Of a DNA stretch of 64,000 nucleotides, positions 52,318-62,563 are shown piece after piece (position 1 is the first letter of the stretch; each line of letters starts with the position of its first letter). Below the pieces are notes generated by a model that searched no databases, was not told the DNA's origin, and was given only the letters and a program-made list of their open reading frames with translations. The translations under genes and the position numbers were made by a program. The DNA comes from an uncultured Oligoflexia bacterium (lineage in GTDB: Bacteria; Bdellovibrionota; Bacteriovoracia; Bacteriovoracales; Bacteriovoracaceae), in assembly GCA_913058265.1 (NCBI GenBank), contig CAJXPQ010000011.1, positions 1-64,000 of the forward strand, given 5' to 3'.

Positions 52318-52971
52318 ATGTCAGAAGAAAATAAGGTACGTCTACCTGCGATCTATGGTCAGAAAGCTGGTATGACAAGAATCTTTGATGAAGCAGGAAA
52401 TCATGTTCCTGTTACTGTCGTAAAGTTAATCCCAAATGTAATTTCACAAGTAAAAACAAAAGACACTGATGGCTATGAGGCCTACCAAGTTGCTTTTGGT
52501 GAAAAAAGAGAAAAGTTAGTTACTAAGGCTGTTAAAGGCCACTTAACTAAAGCGGGAACGGACAAGACGTTATCAAAGTTTCAAGAGATTAAATCAGGTG
52601 AAGTAAATCCAGAAAATTTAGGAAAAGAAGTATCATTAGAGAACTTTGCAGCTAAAGCAATGATCGATGTTACAGGGACTTCTAAAGGTAAGGGTTTTGC
52701 CGGTGTAATGAAAAGGTATAACTTTAAAGGTGGTCCAGGAGCTCATGGTTCAAAATTCCATAGAACAACTGGTTCAATTGGTAACCGAGCTACTCCAGGT
52801 AGAGTATTTGCACAGAAAAAAATGCCAGGGCATATGGGAGTTGATACTAAGACAGTTCAAAACCTACAGGTTGTGGAATTAAATGAAGAGCAAGGTTATA
52901 TGTTAATTAAGGGCTCTGTCCCAGGCGCTAAGAATGGTTTTATTAGAATCACGACAGCGTTAAAGAAGTAG
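52318..52971 (+). CDS. rplC: 50S ribosomal protein L3
   Basis: GQKAGMTRIFDEAGNHVPVTVVKL, GTSKGKGFAGVMKRYNFKGGPGAHGSKFHRTTGSIGNRATPGRVFAQKKMPGHMG. Confidence 0.99.
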   Translation: MSEENKVRLPAIYGQKAGMTRIFDEAGNHVPVTVVKLIPNVISQVKTKDTDGYEAYQVAFGEKREKLVTKAVKGHLTKAGTDKTLSKFQEIKSGEVNPENLGKEVSLENFAAKAMIDVTGTSKGKGFAGVMKRYNFKGGPGAHGSKFHRTTGSIGNRATPGRVFAQKKMPGHMGVDTKTVQNLQVVELNEEQGYMLIKGSVPGAKNGFIRITTALKK

Positions 52972-52980
52972 AGGTACAAA

Positions 52981-53598
52981 ATGACTGATATAACAGTTTT
53001 AAATTCAAAATTTGAAAAAGCTGGAAGTTTAAGTACTGAGATTTCTCTTAGTGCTGATACAGTAAGTGTTCCTGCCGTACATCAAATCGTTAAGGCGTTA
53101 TTAGCTAGCAGAAGACAAGGTAATGCTTGTACGAAAACTAGAGGAAACGTTCGCGGTGGTGGTGCAAAACCTTTTAAGCAAAAAGGTACTGGTAGAGCAA
53201 GACAAGGTTCAACAAGATCTCCTCTAATGGTTGGTGGTGGTACTGCTTTTGGACCACAGACTAGAGATTTTACTCAGAAAGTTAACAAGAAGATGATGCT
53301 TAAGGCACTTCAATCTGTTCTTGCTGACAAGCTTCAGTCTGGTAAGTTAACTGTTGTTGAGTCTTTAGAGTCAGACGGTAAAACAAAAAATATGTTTAAA
53401 ACATTGAATGAAAGAAACTTACTTCCAGGGCTTGTAGTTACTGAGAGTAAAGATTCTAAAGCGGTTCTTGCTGCTAAAAATATTAAGACTGCCAAGGCCA
53501 TGGGTGTTGAAGGTTTTAGTGTTTACGAAGCTGTTAAGTTTGAAAACTTAGTAATTGAGAAAGCTGCTTTAGAGCAACTACTGAATAGGTTGGTGTAA
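52981..53598 (+). CDS. rplD: 50S ribosomal protein L4
   Basis: TKTRGNVRGGGAKPFKQKGTGRARQGSTRSPLMVGGGTAFGPQTRDFTQKVNKKM. Confidence 0.99.
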   Translation: MTDITVLNSKFEKAGSLSTEISLSADTVSVPAVHQIVKALLASRRQGNACTKTRGNVRGGGAKPFKQKGTGRARQGSTRSPLMVGGGTAFGPQTRDFTQKVNKKMMLKALQSVLADKLQSGKLTVVESLESDGKTKNMFKTLNERNLLPGLVVTESKDSKAVLAAKNIKTAKAMGVEGFSVYEAVKFENLVIEKAALEQLLNRLV

Positions 53599-53599
53599 C

Positions 53600-53887
53600 A
53601 TGCATTTAGAACAAGTATTAATCAAACCATTGTTAACTGAAAAGTCTTCAATTGAAACTGAGAAAACAAACAGATATGTTTTCACTGTTTTGTTAAAGGC
53701 TAATAAGTATCAAATTAAGCAAGCTGTTGAGAGTTTATTTGATGTTAAAGTTGTAAACGTAAGAACTGCAATTTTACCAGGTAAAGTTAAAAGAGCTGGT
53801 AAAACAACTAAAAAGTCGTCTTCTTGGAAAAAAGCATATGTAAAAATCCAAGATGGACAGAAAATAGAACTTTTTAAAGGAATATAA
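53600..53887 (+). CDS. rplW: 50S ribosomal protein L23
   Basis: LIKPLLTEKSSIETEKTNRYVFTVLLKANKYQIKQAVESLFDVKVVNVRTAILPGKVKR. Confidence 0.98.
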   Translation: MHLEQVLIKPLLTEKSSIETEKTNRYVFTVLLKANKYQIKQAVESLFDVKVVNVRTAILPGKVKRAGKTTKKSSSWKKAYVKIQDGQKIELFKGI

Positions 53888-53896
53888 GAGGCGATT

Positions 53897-54721
53897 ATGG
53901 GTATTAAAAAATTTAAACCAACATCACCTTCGTTAAGAGAAATGCGCGTAATGAACAGCGACGCTCTTACTAAAGGCGCTACACCAGAAAAGTCATTGCT
54001 TGCAAGTAAGAGCAAAACTGCTGGTAGAAATGCACACGGGCGAATCACTTCGCGTAGACGTGGTGGCGGTACAAAACAAAAGTACAGAATTATTGATTTT
54101 AAAAGACAAAAAGCAGATATTCCTGCAACAGTTAAGTCGATTGAATATGATCCAAACAGAACATGTAATATTGCTTTAATTTGTTATGCTGATGGACTTA
54201 AGACATATATCTTAGCTCCAAACGGATTAAATGTTGGTGACACAATTATTTCATCTGACACTGCAGATATTAAAGTTGGTAACTCAAAACTATTAAAAGA
54301 CATTCCTGTTGGGACATTAGTCCACAATGTTGAGCTTCACCCAAGAAGTGGTGGTCAACTAGCTAGGTCTGCTGGTTCTTATGCTCAGTTAATGGCAAAG
54401 GAATCTAGCGAAGCTTTATTAAGACTTCCTTCTGGGGAACTTAGAAAAGTTAAGATCAACTGCCGTGCAACAATCGGTCAAGTTGGTAACTTAGAGCATG
54501 AACAAATTAATATCGGTAAAGCTGGTAAAAATAGACTTAGAGGCCGTAGACCTAAGGTTAGAGGGGTTGTAATGAACCCAGTTGATCATCCACATGGTGG
54601 TGGTGAAGGTAGAACTTCAGGTGGTAGACATCCGGTTACTCCTTGGGGGAAACCAACTAAAGGTGCTAAGACTAGAAAGAACAAGAGAACTAATCAGTTC
54701 ATTGTTAAGCGTAGAAAATAA
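53897..54721 (+). CDS. rplB: 50S ribosomal protein L2
   Basis: [62 protein letters not shown]. Confidence 0.99.
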   Translation: MGIKKFKPTSPSLREMRVMNSDALTKGATPEKSLLASKSKTAGRNAHGRITSRRRGGGTKQKYRIIDFKRQKADIPATVKSIEYDPNRTCNIALICYADGLKTYILAPNGLNVGDTIISSDTADIKVGNSKLLKDIPVGTLVHNVELHPRSGGQLARSAGSYAQLMAKESSEALLRLPSGELRKVKINCRATIGQVGNLEHEQINIGKAGKNRLRGRRPKVRGVVMNPVDHPHGGGEGRTSGGRHPVTPWGKPTKGAKTRKNKRTNQFIVKRRK

Positions 54722-54736
54722 TTTAGGAGAATATAA

Positions 54737-55015
54737 ATGGCTCGTTCAATAAAAAAAGGACCTTATATTGATTTCTCTCTTCTTAAAAAAGTTGAGGCTG
54801 CGCAGGCAGATGGGAAAGCAAATAAGGTAATTAAAACTTGGTCTAGAAGATCAACAATTATACCAGAGTTCATAGGACTTACATTTGCAGTACATAATGG
54901 AAAGAAATTCATTCCAGTATTTGTAACTGACAATATGGTAGGACATAAACTTGGTGAATTTTCACTAACGAGAACTTTTTATGGCCATGGCGCTGATAAA
55001 AAGTCTAAGAGATAG
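54737..55015 (+). CDS. rpsS: 30S ribosomal protein S19
   Basis: [72 protein letters not shown]. Confidence 0.99.
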   Translation: MARSIKKGPYIDFSLLKKVEAAQADGKANKVIKTWSRRSTIIPEFIGLTFAVHNGKKFIPVFVTDNMVGHKLGEFSLTRTFYGHGADKKSKR

Positions 55016-55025
55016 GTAGGACACT

Positions 55026-55358
55026 ATGATCGTTGTTAAAAATAATAATGTAGGAAAGTCTGCAAGAAAAGTAAGGCAAGTTTGTGATCTTATTAGAAAC
55101 AGAAAAGTAGAGGATGCTATTAAGATTCTACGTTTCAGTGACAAAAAAGAAATTGCAATCTTATTGACGAAGCTTGTGAACAGTGGACTTCAAATCGCTA
55201 GTGATAGTGAAAAGTATGATCTTGATAATTTAATTATTGGAGAGATTAAAGTTGATGAAGGCCCGACACTAAAAAGAATTCAGCCTAGAGCACAAGGTAG
55301 AGCTTTTAAGATTAGAAAGAGAAGTAGTTACGTAACAGTTGCTTTAAAAGAAGCATAA
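55026..55358 (+). CDS. rplV: 50S ribosomal protein L22
   Basis: GKSARKVRQVCDLIRNRKVEDAIKILRF; GPTLKRIQPRAQGRAFKIRKRSSYVTVALKE. Confidence 0.98.
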   Translation: MIVVKNNNVGKSARKVRQVCDLIRNRKVEDAIKILRFSDKKEIAILLTKLVNSGLQIASDSEKYDLDNLIIGEIKVDEGPTLKRIQPRAQGRAFKIRKRSSYVTVALKEA

Positions 55359-55368
55359 GGAAGATAAG

Positions 55369-55995
55369 ATGGGACAAAAAGTACATCCATATGGGTTTAG
55401 ATTAGGTTATATCAAGGGTTGGCACTCAAATTGGTATTCGAAAGATAACTTTGGAGAGACATTACAAGAAGATTTAAAAATCAGAAAGTATGTTGAAAAG
55501 AATCTTTCTAATGCCTCTATTGCAAAAACTGAGATCACTAGAACTTCTGATCAAGTTAAAGTTACTGTTTATTCAGCTAAACCTGGTGTAGCAATTGGTA
55601 AAAAAGGTGCTGGGATTGATAAGATCAGAGTTGATTTAAAGAAGATCACTAAAGGTGCTGTATTCTTTAATATTGCAGAAGTTAAGAGACCAGATGCTGA
55701 AGCGAAACTTATTGCAGAAAACATTGCTGCTCAACTTGAAAAAAGAGTTGCATTTAGAAGAGCAATGAAGAAAGTGATGACATCAGCTTTTAGATCAGGT
55801 GTTAAAGGTATTAAGGTTAAGTGTTCAGGTAGACTAGGTGGAGCTGAAATGGCTAGAACTGAAGGATACTCTGAGAAGAAAGTACCTCTTCATACTTTAA
55901 GAGCAGATATAGATTATGAAATGGCTCAGGCTAAGACACAATATGGAATTATTGGTGTTAAGGTTTGGGTATATAAAGGTGAAATTTACAAGTAA
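55369..55995 (+). CDS. rpsC: 30S ribosomal protein S3
   Basis: MGQKVHPYGFRLGYIKGWHSNWYSKDNFGETLQEDLKIRKYV; SGRLGGAEMARTEGYSEKKVPLHTLRADIDY. Confidence 0.99.
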   Translation: MGQKVHPYGFRLGYIKGWHSNWYSKDNFGETLQEDLKIRKYVEKNLSNASIAKTEITRTSDQVKVTVYSAKPGVAIGKKGAGIDKIRVDLKKITKGAVFFNIAEVKRPDAEAKLIAENIAAQLEKRVAFRRAMKKVMTSAFRSGVKGIKVKCSGRLGGAEMARTEGYSEKKVPLHTLRADIDYEMAQAKTQYGIIGVKVWVYKGEIYK

Positions 55996-56021
55996 GACCA
56001 TTAGGCAAGGTTTTACAGTTA

Positions 56022-56084
56022 CCTCAAAATAGCCATTACTTATTTTGAGGAAGATACCGGTGAAGGCCATTACTAAGTAACCGG
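56022..56084 (+). promoter_or_regulatory. Structured rpsC-rplP intergenic RNA
   Basis: Perfect 10-bp stem CCTCAAAATA-GCCATTACT-TATTTTGAGG, then a second GCCATTACT copy in CCGGTGAAGGCCATTACTAAGTAACCGG. Confidence 0.6.
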
Positions 56085-56116
56085 AATTATATAGATTTAA
56101 TACATTGAGGTAAAAA

Positions 56117-56524
56117 ATGTTAAGTCCAAAAAAAGTAAAGTGGAGAAAGCAGCAGAAAGGAAGAATGAAAGGTGTTGCACACAGAGGTAATAAAATTGCT
56201 TATGGTGATATCGCTATTCAGACTCTTGAATGTGGATACCTTACTGCAAGACAAATTGAAGCTGCCAGAATTGCTATGACTCGTAAGACGAAAAGGCAAG
56301 GTAAAGTATGGATCAAGGTATTCCCTGATAAGTCACTTACTAAGAAGCCAGCTGAAGTTAGAATGGGTAAGGGTAAGGGATCTCCTGATAAGTGGGTAGC
56401 AGTAGTTAAGCCAGGAAGAATTTTATTTGAAATTGGTGGTGTAGATCACGAAATTGCAAAAGAAGCTCTTAGATTGGCACAACATAAGCTTCCTTTGAAG
56501 TGTAAAATAATTACAAAAGAGTAG
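56117..56524 (+). CDS. rplP: 50S ribosomal protein L16
   Basis: [90 protein letters not shown]. Confidence 0.99.
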   Translation: MLSPKKVKWRKQQKGRMKGVAHRGNKIAYGDIAIQTLECGYLTARQIEAARIAMTRKTKRQGKVWIKVFPDKSLTKKPAEVRMGKGKGSPDKWVAVVKPGRILFEIGGVDHEIAKEALRLAQHKLPLKCKIITKE

Positions 56525-56582
56525 TGGAATTGTTGGGCCGAGTGTTATATAAGCGCCTAATAAAAATTCATTGAGGTAAAAG

Positions 56583-56777
56583 ATGTTAAAAATAAGTGAA
56601 ATAAGCAAGCTAGATAGCAACGCTATTAACCAAAAAGTTGGGGAATTAAGACGAGAGTTATTTGAAGTTAGACTTCAAAAGAACACAACGAACGTTGAAA
56701 AGCCACACTTACTAACAGAACTAAAAAGAGATATCGCTAGGTTACTAACGGTTCTTAATAGTAAAGAGAGTAAATAG
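56583..56777 (+). CDS. rpmC: 50S ribosomal protein L29
   Basis: [43 protein letters not shown] between rplP and rpsQ. Confidence 0.97.
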   Translation: MLKISEISKLDSNAINQKVGELRRELFEVRLQKNTTNVEKPHLLTELKRDIARLLTVLNSKESK

Positions 56778-56779
56778 TT

Positions 56780-57031
56780 ATGAGTACAAAAGCAGGTTTT
56801 AAAAGAACTTTAAAAGGTATAGTTGTAAGCGACGCTGCAGAGAAGTCAATTGTTGTAAAAGTTGAAAGACGTTACAAGCATCCGATCTACAGTAAATTTG
56901 TTACTACAAGTAAGAAATACCATGCTCACGATGAGAATAATACGGCTACGAAAGGTGATACAGTAACTATTATTGAATCAAGACCTTATTCAAAGCTTAA
57001 AAAATGGGAGCTGACTCCTACTACTAAGTAG
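56780..57031 (+). CDS. rpsQ: 30S ribosomal protein S17
   Basis: [47 protein letters not shown]. Confidence 0.98.
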   Translation: MSTKAGFKRTLKGIVVSDAAEKSIVVKVERRYKHPIYSKFVTTSKKYHAHDENNTATKGDTVTIIESRPYSKLKKWELTPTTK

Positions 57032-57048
57032 AGGACAGAGATTTAATT

Positions 57049-57420
57049 ATGATACAAATGCAATCAAAAATGGAAGTCGCAGATAACTCAGGAGCTAAGA
57101 TAGTTAAGTGTATCAAAGTTCTTGGTGGATCTAGAAGAATGTCTGCTGGTTTAGGAGACATTGTAGTTGTTGCAGTTCAACAAGCATTACCAGGTGGAAA
57201 AATTAAGAAAGGTGATGTTAAGAAGGCTGTAATTGTTAGAACGAAATACCCTGTTAGAAGAGAAGATGGATCATATATTCAATTTGATAAAAACAGTGTT
57301 GTAATATTAGGAACTGCAGGTCAAGATCCTGTTGGGACACGTATTTTTGGCCCAGTGGCAAGAGAATTAAGAGGCAAAAGCTTCACAAAAATTTGTTCTT
57401 TAGCTCCAGAAGTTCTTTAA
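57049..57420 (+). CDS. rplN: 50S ribosomal protein L14
   Basis: [30 protein letters not shown]...[23 protein letters not shown]. Confidence 0.99.
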   Translation: MIQMQSKMEVADNSGAKIVKCIKVLGGSRRMSAGLGDIVVVAVQQALPGGKIKKGDVKKAVIVRTKYPVRREDGSYIQFDKNSVVILGTAGQDPVGTRIFGPVARELRGKSFTKICSLAPEVL

Positions 57421-57435
57421 GGTATAGGAAATTTT

Positions 57436-57747
57436 ATGCAAAAACTTAAAATAAATGACGATGTAGTAATTCTAGCCGGAAAAGAAAACGGTAAGACAGG
57501 TAAAGTTAAGTCAATTAACTTTAAGCAGAAAAGAGTAATTGTTGGTGGAGTTAACTTAATTAAAAAAGCAGTTAAGCCAACTCAAGAAAATCCAAATGGT
57601 GGGTTTTCTGAAATAGAAAAGGGTCTTCATATTAGTAACGTTGCAGTTGTTTCTCCTAAAACAGGTAAAGCGACAAGAGTTAGAATTGAAGAGAAAGATG
57701 GTAAAAAAGCCAGAGTCGCAGTTTCTTGCGGATCTGTACTAGCATAG
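57436..57747 (+). CDS. rplX: 50S ribosomal protein L24
   Basis: [43 protein letters not shown]. Confidence 0.98.
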   Translation: MQKLKINDDVVILAGKENGKTGKVKSINFKQKRVIVGGVNLIKKAVKPTQENPNGGFSEIEKGLHISNVAVVSPKTGKATRVRIEEKDGKKARVAVSCGSVLA

Positions 57748-57760
57748 TTGGAGATATTCC

Positions 57761-58303
57761 ATGAGTAGAATGAAAGCTCTGTATCAATCAGAGGTAAAAG
57801 CACAAATGATGGAGAAATTTGGATACAAAAATGTAAACCAGATTCCTAAATTAGAGAAAATCGTAATTAACTGTGTAACAAAAGATGCAGTTACTAATGG
57901 TAAAGTTGTTGAAAGTATAGCTGCGGATTTAGCAACAATTTCAGGTCAAAAGCCTGTTATTGCAAGAGCAAAAAATTCAATTGCATCTTTCAAACTTAGA
58001 GAAGGTCAGGCACTTGGAGCTTCAGTTACTTTAAGAGGTAGCAGAATGTATGAATTCCTTGATAGACTAATCAGCTTTTCTCTTCCAAGAGTAAAAGATT
58101 TCAGAGGCTTAAATCCAAAGGCTTTTGATGGAAGAGGTAATTATTCTTTAGGTATTAAAGAGCAAATTATGTTCCCAGAAATTGACTACGATAGAATCGA
58201 TAAAATTCGTGGAATGGGAATCTCTTTTGTAACGACTGCAAATACAAATGAAGAGGGGCGCGATCTTTTAAAAATGTTCGGTATGCCTTTCAAGGATAAA
58301 TAG
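57761..58303 (+). CDS. rplE: 50S ribosomal protein L5
   Basis: [73 protein letters not shown]. Confidence 0.99.
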   Translation: MSRMKALYQSEVKAQMMEKFGYKNVNQIPKLEKIVINCVTKDAVTNGKVVESIAADLATISGQKPVIARAKNSIASFKLREGQALGASVTLRGSRMYEFLDRLISFSLPRVKDFRGLNPKAFDGRGNYSLGIKEQIMFPEIDYDRIDKIRGMGISFVTTANTNEEGRDLLKMFGMPFKDK

Positions 58304-58312
58304 GGAATAGTT

Positions 58313-58618
58313 ATGGCAAAGAATAGTTCAATAGCAAAAAATAATAGAAGAAAGAAAATGGCAGCTAAGGGTGAAGCTAAGAGAGCTGAGCTAAGAGCAA
58401 AGATTTCTGATGAAACACTTTCTGGTGAAGAAAGAGATACGGCAATGATGAAGCTTCAAAAAATGCCAAGAGATACAAGTAGAATTAGAATTAGAAATAG
58501 ATGTGAAGTTACAGGAAGACCAAGAGGTGTTTACCGTGACTTCAGACTAAGTAGAATCACGTTTAGAGAATTGGCTCATCAAGGTATGATACCTGGTGTG
58601 ACTAAAGCAAGCTGGTAG
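58313..58618 (+). CDS. rpsN: 30S ribosomal protein S14 (zinc-independent long form)
   Basis: [45 protein letters not shown]; 101 aa, no CxxC pairs. Confidence 0.99.
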   Translation: MAKNSSIAKNNRRKKMAAKGEAKRAELRAKISDETLSGEERDTAMMKLQKMPRDTSRIRIRNRCEVTGRPRGVYRDFRLSRITFRELAHQGMIPGVTKASW

Positions 58619-58630
58619 GAGAAAAAGATT

Positions 58631-59011
58631 ATGATGACAGATCCTGTTGCAGATATGCTAACAAGAATAAGAAATGGAGCTAGAGCTGGACTTACAAAAG
58701 TTGATATGCCTGCTAGTAAAATTAAAGCTAATATCTGTAAAGTATTAAAAGAAGAAGGTTTTATTAAGAACTTTAAGTTAATTGCTAAAGATGATTTTTT
58801 AGTATTAAGAATAGGTCTAAAAGAAGAAGCTATTGTTGGTATAAAAAGAGTATCTATGCCAGGGCTAAGAGTTTATAAGAGCTATAGAGATATGCCTCGT
58901 GTCCTAAGTGGACTTGGAGTATCTGTAGTTTCAACATCATCAGGAATTATATCATCTAGAAAAGCGAAAGCTATGAAGTTAGGTGGTGAAGTTCTTTGTA
59001 ACGTTTGGTAG
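58631..59011 (+). CDS. rpsH: 30S ribosomal protein S8
   Basis: MMTDPVADMLTRIRNGARAGLTKVDMPASKIKANICKVLKEEGFI; SSGIISSRKAKAMKLGGEVLCNVW. Confidence 0.99.
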   Translation: MMTDPVADMLTRIRNGARAGLTKVDMPASKIKANICKVLKEEGFIKNFKLIAKDDFLVLRIGLKEEAIVGIKRVSMPGLRVYKSYRDMPRVLSGLGVSVVSTSSGIISSRKAKAMKLGGEVLCNVW

Positions 59012-59020
59012 GAGTAGGCC

Positions 59021-59560
59021 ATGTCAAGAATTGGTAAAAGACCTGTAGTTGTTCCTGAAAAAGTTTCGGTGACAATTGCGGATAGAAAAATAGAAGTAAA
59101 AGGACCTAATGGTCAGCTTGATTTTACACACCATCAGGGAGTGAATGTAGAGCAGAAAGATAAGGTTGTTCTTGTAACTCCTGTGGATAGTTCTAGTAAG
59201 AACAATGCACTGTGGGGATTAACTAGAACACTAGTTGATAACATGGTTATTGGTGTGACAACTGGTTTTACAAAAACATTACTTTTCACTGGTGTCGGTT
59301 ACAAAGCCGCTGCAAGTGGAGATAAGCTAACATTAAATTTAGGATTCTCTCATCCAATTGATTATCAACTGCCTGAAGGAATTTCAGCGAAAGTTGGTAA
59401 GAATGAGATCGTTTTATCTGGGGCCAATAAAGAACTTGTAGGTTTTGCAGCGGCAAAGATTAGATCATTCAGACCACCTGAACCGTACAAAGGTAAAGGT
59501 GTTAGATACTCTGACGAAGTTATTATCAGGAAAGCTGGTAAGACTGGTGGAAAAAAATAA
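59021..59560 (+). CDS. rplF: 50S ribosomal protein L6
   Basis: MSRIGKRPVVVPEKVSVTIADRKIEVKGPNGQLDF; RPPEPYKGKGVRYSDEVIIRKAGKTGGKK. Confidence 0.99.
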   Translation: MSRIGKRPVVVPEKVSVTIADRKIEVKGPNGQLDFTHHQGVNVEQKDKVVLVTPVDSSSKNNALWGLTRTLVDNMVIGVTTGFTKTLLFTGVGYKAAASGDKLTLNLGFSHPIDYQLPEGISAKVGKNEIVLSGANKELVGFAAAKIRSFRPPEPYKGKGVRYSDEVIIRKAGKTGGKK

Positions 59561-59572
59561 TTAGGTGATATT

Positions 59573-59947
59573 ATGAGAAAAACGTTAAAGACAATAAAAA
59601 ATGCATCAAAAGCAAAAGAAGCAAGAAGAAAACTTTCTATAAGAAAGAAGATCATTGGTTCTGGTGATAGACCAAGAATTTGTGCTACGAAAACTAACAC
59701 AAATTTATTTGTTCAAGTAATTGATGATGCTGACAACAAGACACTTTTTTCTGTTCAAACTTTTGGGAAAAATGCTGTTGGATCTACTGCAAATGCTGAA
59801 AGTGCAAAAGCTGTAGGTGTTGAAGTTGCTAAGAAGCTTCAAGCAAATAATATTAAACAAGCTGTCTTTGATAGAAACGGTAAGGTGTATACAGGTGTTA
59901 TAGCATCTCTAGCTGATTCTATTAGAGAAGGTGGAATTAAAATTTAA
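59573..59947 (+). CDS. rplR: 50S ribosomal protein L18
   Basis: RPRICATKTNTNLFVQVIDDADNKTLFSVQT...AVFDRNGKVYTGVIASLADSIREGGIKI. Confidence 0.98.
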   Translation: MRKTLKTIKNASKAKEARRKLSIRKKIIGSGDRPRICATKTNTNLFVQVIDDADNKTLFSVQTFGKNAVGSTANAESAKAVGVEVAKKLQANNIKQAVFDRNGKVYTGVIASLADSIREGGIKI

Positions 59948-59962
59948 TAAGGGAACTTGATA

Positions 59963-60556
59963 ATGACAACTGAAAATACAGCAGAAAAAAAATCAGAAGA
60001 AGCAAAAGAAAAGAAAGCTCCAAGAGGACCAAGACCTCCTCGTGGTAAGAAAGAATCTACAACAGCGCCAGACTTTGAAGAAAGAGTAGTTGCTGTAAAT
60101 AGAGTAGCTAAAGTTGTTAAGGGTGGTAGAAGGTTTTCTTTTTCTGCTCTTGTAATTGTTGGTGATCAAAAAGGTAAAGTTGGGTACGGATTAGGTAAAG
60201 CTAAAGAGGTTCCTGATGCTATAAGAAAAGCAAGTCAAGAAGCTGCTAAAACGATGATTCATGTTCCTATAGAGAAGGGTACAATACCTCACGAGGTACT
60301 TGGAGAGTTCGACGCTGGAAAGATCCTTTTTAAGCCAGCTTCAGAAGGTACAGGGGTAAAGGCTGCAGGTGCATGTCGTACAATCCTTGAGCTTGCTGGT
60401 ATAAAAAATGTTTTAACTAAGTCGTTAAGAGGTTCAAATCCACATAATGTTGTAAAAGCAACATTTGAAGCATTTAAGCAAATGAGATCAGTTGATCAAG
60501 TTGCTAAAGTTCGTGGCGTTGATGCTAAATCTTTAAGAGTTAGTAAAGCAAGATAA
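59963..60556 (+). CDS. rpsE: 30S ribosomal protein S5 with charged N-terminal extension
   Basis: [58 protein letters not shown] 59963. Confidence 0.98.
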   Translation: MTTENTAEKKSEEAKEKKAPRGPRPPRGKKESTTAPDFEERVVAVNRVAKVVKGGRRFSFSALVIVGDQKGKVGYGLGKAKEVPDAIRKASQEAAKTMIHVPIEKGTIPHEVLGEFDAGKILFKPASEGTGVKAAGACRTILELAGIKNVLTKSLRGSNPHNVVKATFEAFKQMRSVDQVAKVRGVDAKSLRVSKAR

Positions 60557-60571
60557 TTTTGGAGAATTAAA

Positions 60572-60754
60572 ATGAGTACAATTACTGTAAGACTTAAGAA
60601 AAGTACTGTGGGAACATCAGAGAAAATGAAAGCAAACGTAAAAGGTTTAGGTTTGAGAAAAATGGGATCTGTTAGAACACTTGAGAACACACCTTGTGTT
60701 AGAGGAATGATTAAAAAAGTTATTCATTTAGTTGAGGTTGTTGAAGAAAAATAA
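60572..60754 (+). CDS. rpmD: 50S ribosomal protein L30
   Basis: ITVRLKKSTVGTSEKMKANVKGLGLRKMGSVRTLENTPCVRGMIKKVIHLVEV. Confidence 0.98.
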   Translation: MSTITVRLKKSTVGTSEKMKANVKGLGLRKMGSVRTLENTPCVRGMIKKVIHLVEVVEEK

Positions 60755-60779
60755 TCTTTAATATTTTATAGAGGTAAAT

Positions 60780-61241
60780 ATGCTTACGTTAAATAATTTA
60801 AAAAGCCCAGGATCTACAAGAAACACAAAAAGAATTGGTAGAGGGCAAGGATCTGGTTGGGGTACTCAAGCAGGGAAAGGTCACAAAGGGCAAAAAGCAC
60901 GTGCTGGTGGTGGTGTTATGTTAGGTTTCGAAGGTGGGCAGATGCCTATTTATAGAAGACTACCAAAGAGAGGATTCTCAAATGCACCATTTAAGACGGA
61001 ATATGCAATCGTTACACTTAATCAGTTAGCTGCTAAGTTTTCTGGAGAAGAAGTTACGAGAGAAGCTCTTGTTGCTAAAGGTTTATTGGCCGGTAGAAAC
61101 AAATCACTTCCAATTAAAATCCTAAGTAAGGGCGATTATAACGTTGCACTTACATTTGTTAACATTGCTAAATTTTCTAAGTCAGCTCAAGAAGCTATCG
61201 AGAAAGCTGGTGGGAAAATAGAAAAAAGAGAAGTTAAGTAA
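60780..61241 (+). CDS. rplO: 50S ribosomal protein L15
   Basis: LNNLKSPGSTRNTKRIGRGQGSGWGTQAGKGHKGQKARAGGGVMLGFEGGQMPIYRRLPKRGF. Confidence 0.99.
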   Translation: MLTLNNLKSPGSTRNTKRIGRGQGSGWGTQAGKGHKGQKARAGGGVMLGFEGGQMPIYRRLPKRGFSNAPFKTEYAIVTLNQLAAKFSGEEVTREALVAKGLLAGRNKSLPIKILSKGDYNVALTFVNIAKFSKSAQEAIEKAGGKIEKREVK

Positions 61242-62563
61242 TGTCTGGCGCTCAGGGAAAATTAGAAGAGCTGCAAAAGCGGATGTTATTTACACTCCTA
61301 GTTTTAGGAGTTTTTAGAATTGCAACACAGGTTCCAACTCCTGGGATCGACGGTGCAGCACTATCATCTTTCTTTTCAAACATGCAAGGTTCAATGTTTG
61401 GTATCTTTAATAATTTTACCGGTGGAGCATTAGAGAGATTTTCTGTTCTGGCACTTGGAATTATGCCTTACATTACATCTTCAATTATATTTAGTCTTCT
61501 TTCTGTTTCTTTTCCAGTTTTGGAAGAAATAAGAAAAGAGCAAGATGGTCAAAAGAAAATTCAACAATGGACAAGATATGCAACAGTTATATTGTGTGCT
61601 GTTCAGGGATTTGGTTTAGCTGTCGGGTTAGAAAGTATCAAGAGTCCAAGTGGCCTTCCAATCGTTTTGGAGCCGGGGCTTAGTTTTAGAGCTTTAACAG
61701 TTATTACTCTAACAGCAGGAACAATGTTTGTTATGTGGTTGGGTGAGCAAATTACGGAGAGAGGTATTGGTAACGGTATCTCACTTATTATATTTGCAGG
61801 TATCGCTGCTGGAATACCTGGTGGAATTAAAGACACAATTAACCTTTTTAATAATGGTGAATTGTCAGGCCTTAAGCTGCTACTTGTTGGAGTGGTTATG
61901 GTTGCTGCATTTTGGATCATTATATATACAGAAAAAGCATTTAGAAAAGTACCAGTTCAATACGCAAAAAGAGTTGTTAATAATCAAGTATATGGTGGTC
62001 AAGCATCACACTTGCCGATCAAGGTTAATATAGCGGGTGTTATGCCTCCTATCTTTGCATCAGCATTACTTGGATTTCCTACTACGATTTCAAGTTTCGT
62101 ACCAGAGGGAAGCCCATTAAAGATTTACGTTGATACAATTCAGAATTCATTGTACCCAGGAAAAATGCTTTATAACGTAGTTTTCATAGGGTTTATTGTA
62201 TTCTTTTGTTACTTTTACGCACAAATACAATTTAAGACTGGAGATATCTCAGAGTCTTTAAAGAAGAATGGTGGGTTTATACCTGGAATTAGACCAGGCG
62301 AGAGAACAGCTGAATTTTTGGATATGATAGTGTCGCGTTTGACTCTTGTTGGTAGTGTTTATATGTCGATAATTTGTATCATGCCAGCGATTCTATTTGA
62401 TGTTGCAAAGGTGCCTTTTTACTTTGGTGGTACATCCCTCCTAATTTTAGTGGGTGTTGCAATTGATACAATGGCTCAAGCTGAGAGTTTTATGATTTCA
62501 CAGAAATATGATACTCAATACAAATCTCGCGGTAAGTATAATGGTTCTGGGAAGCGCTTCTAA
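61241..62563 (+). CDS. secY: Preprotein translocase subunit SecY
   Basis: FRIATQVPTPGIDG, LGIMPYITSSIIFSLLSV, GNGISLIIFAGIAAGIP, VNIAGVMPPIFASALL. Confidence 0.99.
   Translation: MSGAQGKLEELQKRMLFTLLVLGVFRIATQVPTPGIDGAALSSFFSNMQGSMFGIFNNFTGGALERFSVLALGIMPYITSSIIFSLLSVSFPVLEEIRKEQDGQKKIQQWTRYATVILCAVQGFGLAVGLESIKSPSGLPIVLEPGLSFRALTVITLTAGTMFVMWLGEQITERGIGNGISLIIFAGIAAGIPGGIKDTINLFNNGELSGLKLLLVGVVMVAAFWIIIYTEKAFRKVPVQYAKRVVNNQVYGGQASHLPIKVNIAGVMPPIFASALLGFPTTISSFVPEGSPLKIYVDTIQNSLYPGKMLYNVVFIGFIVFFCYFYAQIQFKTGDISESLKKNGGFIPGIRPGERTAEFLDMIVSRLTLVGSVYMSIICIMPAILFDVAKVPFYFGGTSLLILVGVAIDTMAQAESFMISQKYDTQYKSRGKYNGSGKRF

Noticed and set aside
53710-54048. 112-aa minus ORF opposite rplW/rplB
   Set aside because: Antisense shadow ORF within strongly conserved plus-strand genes.
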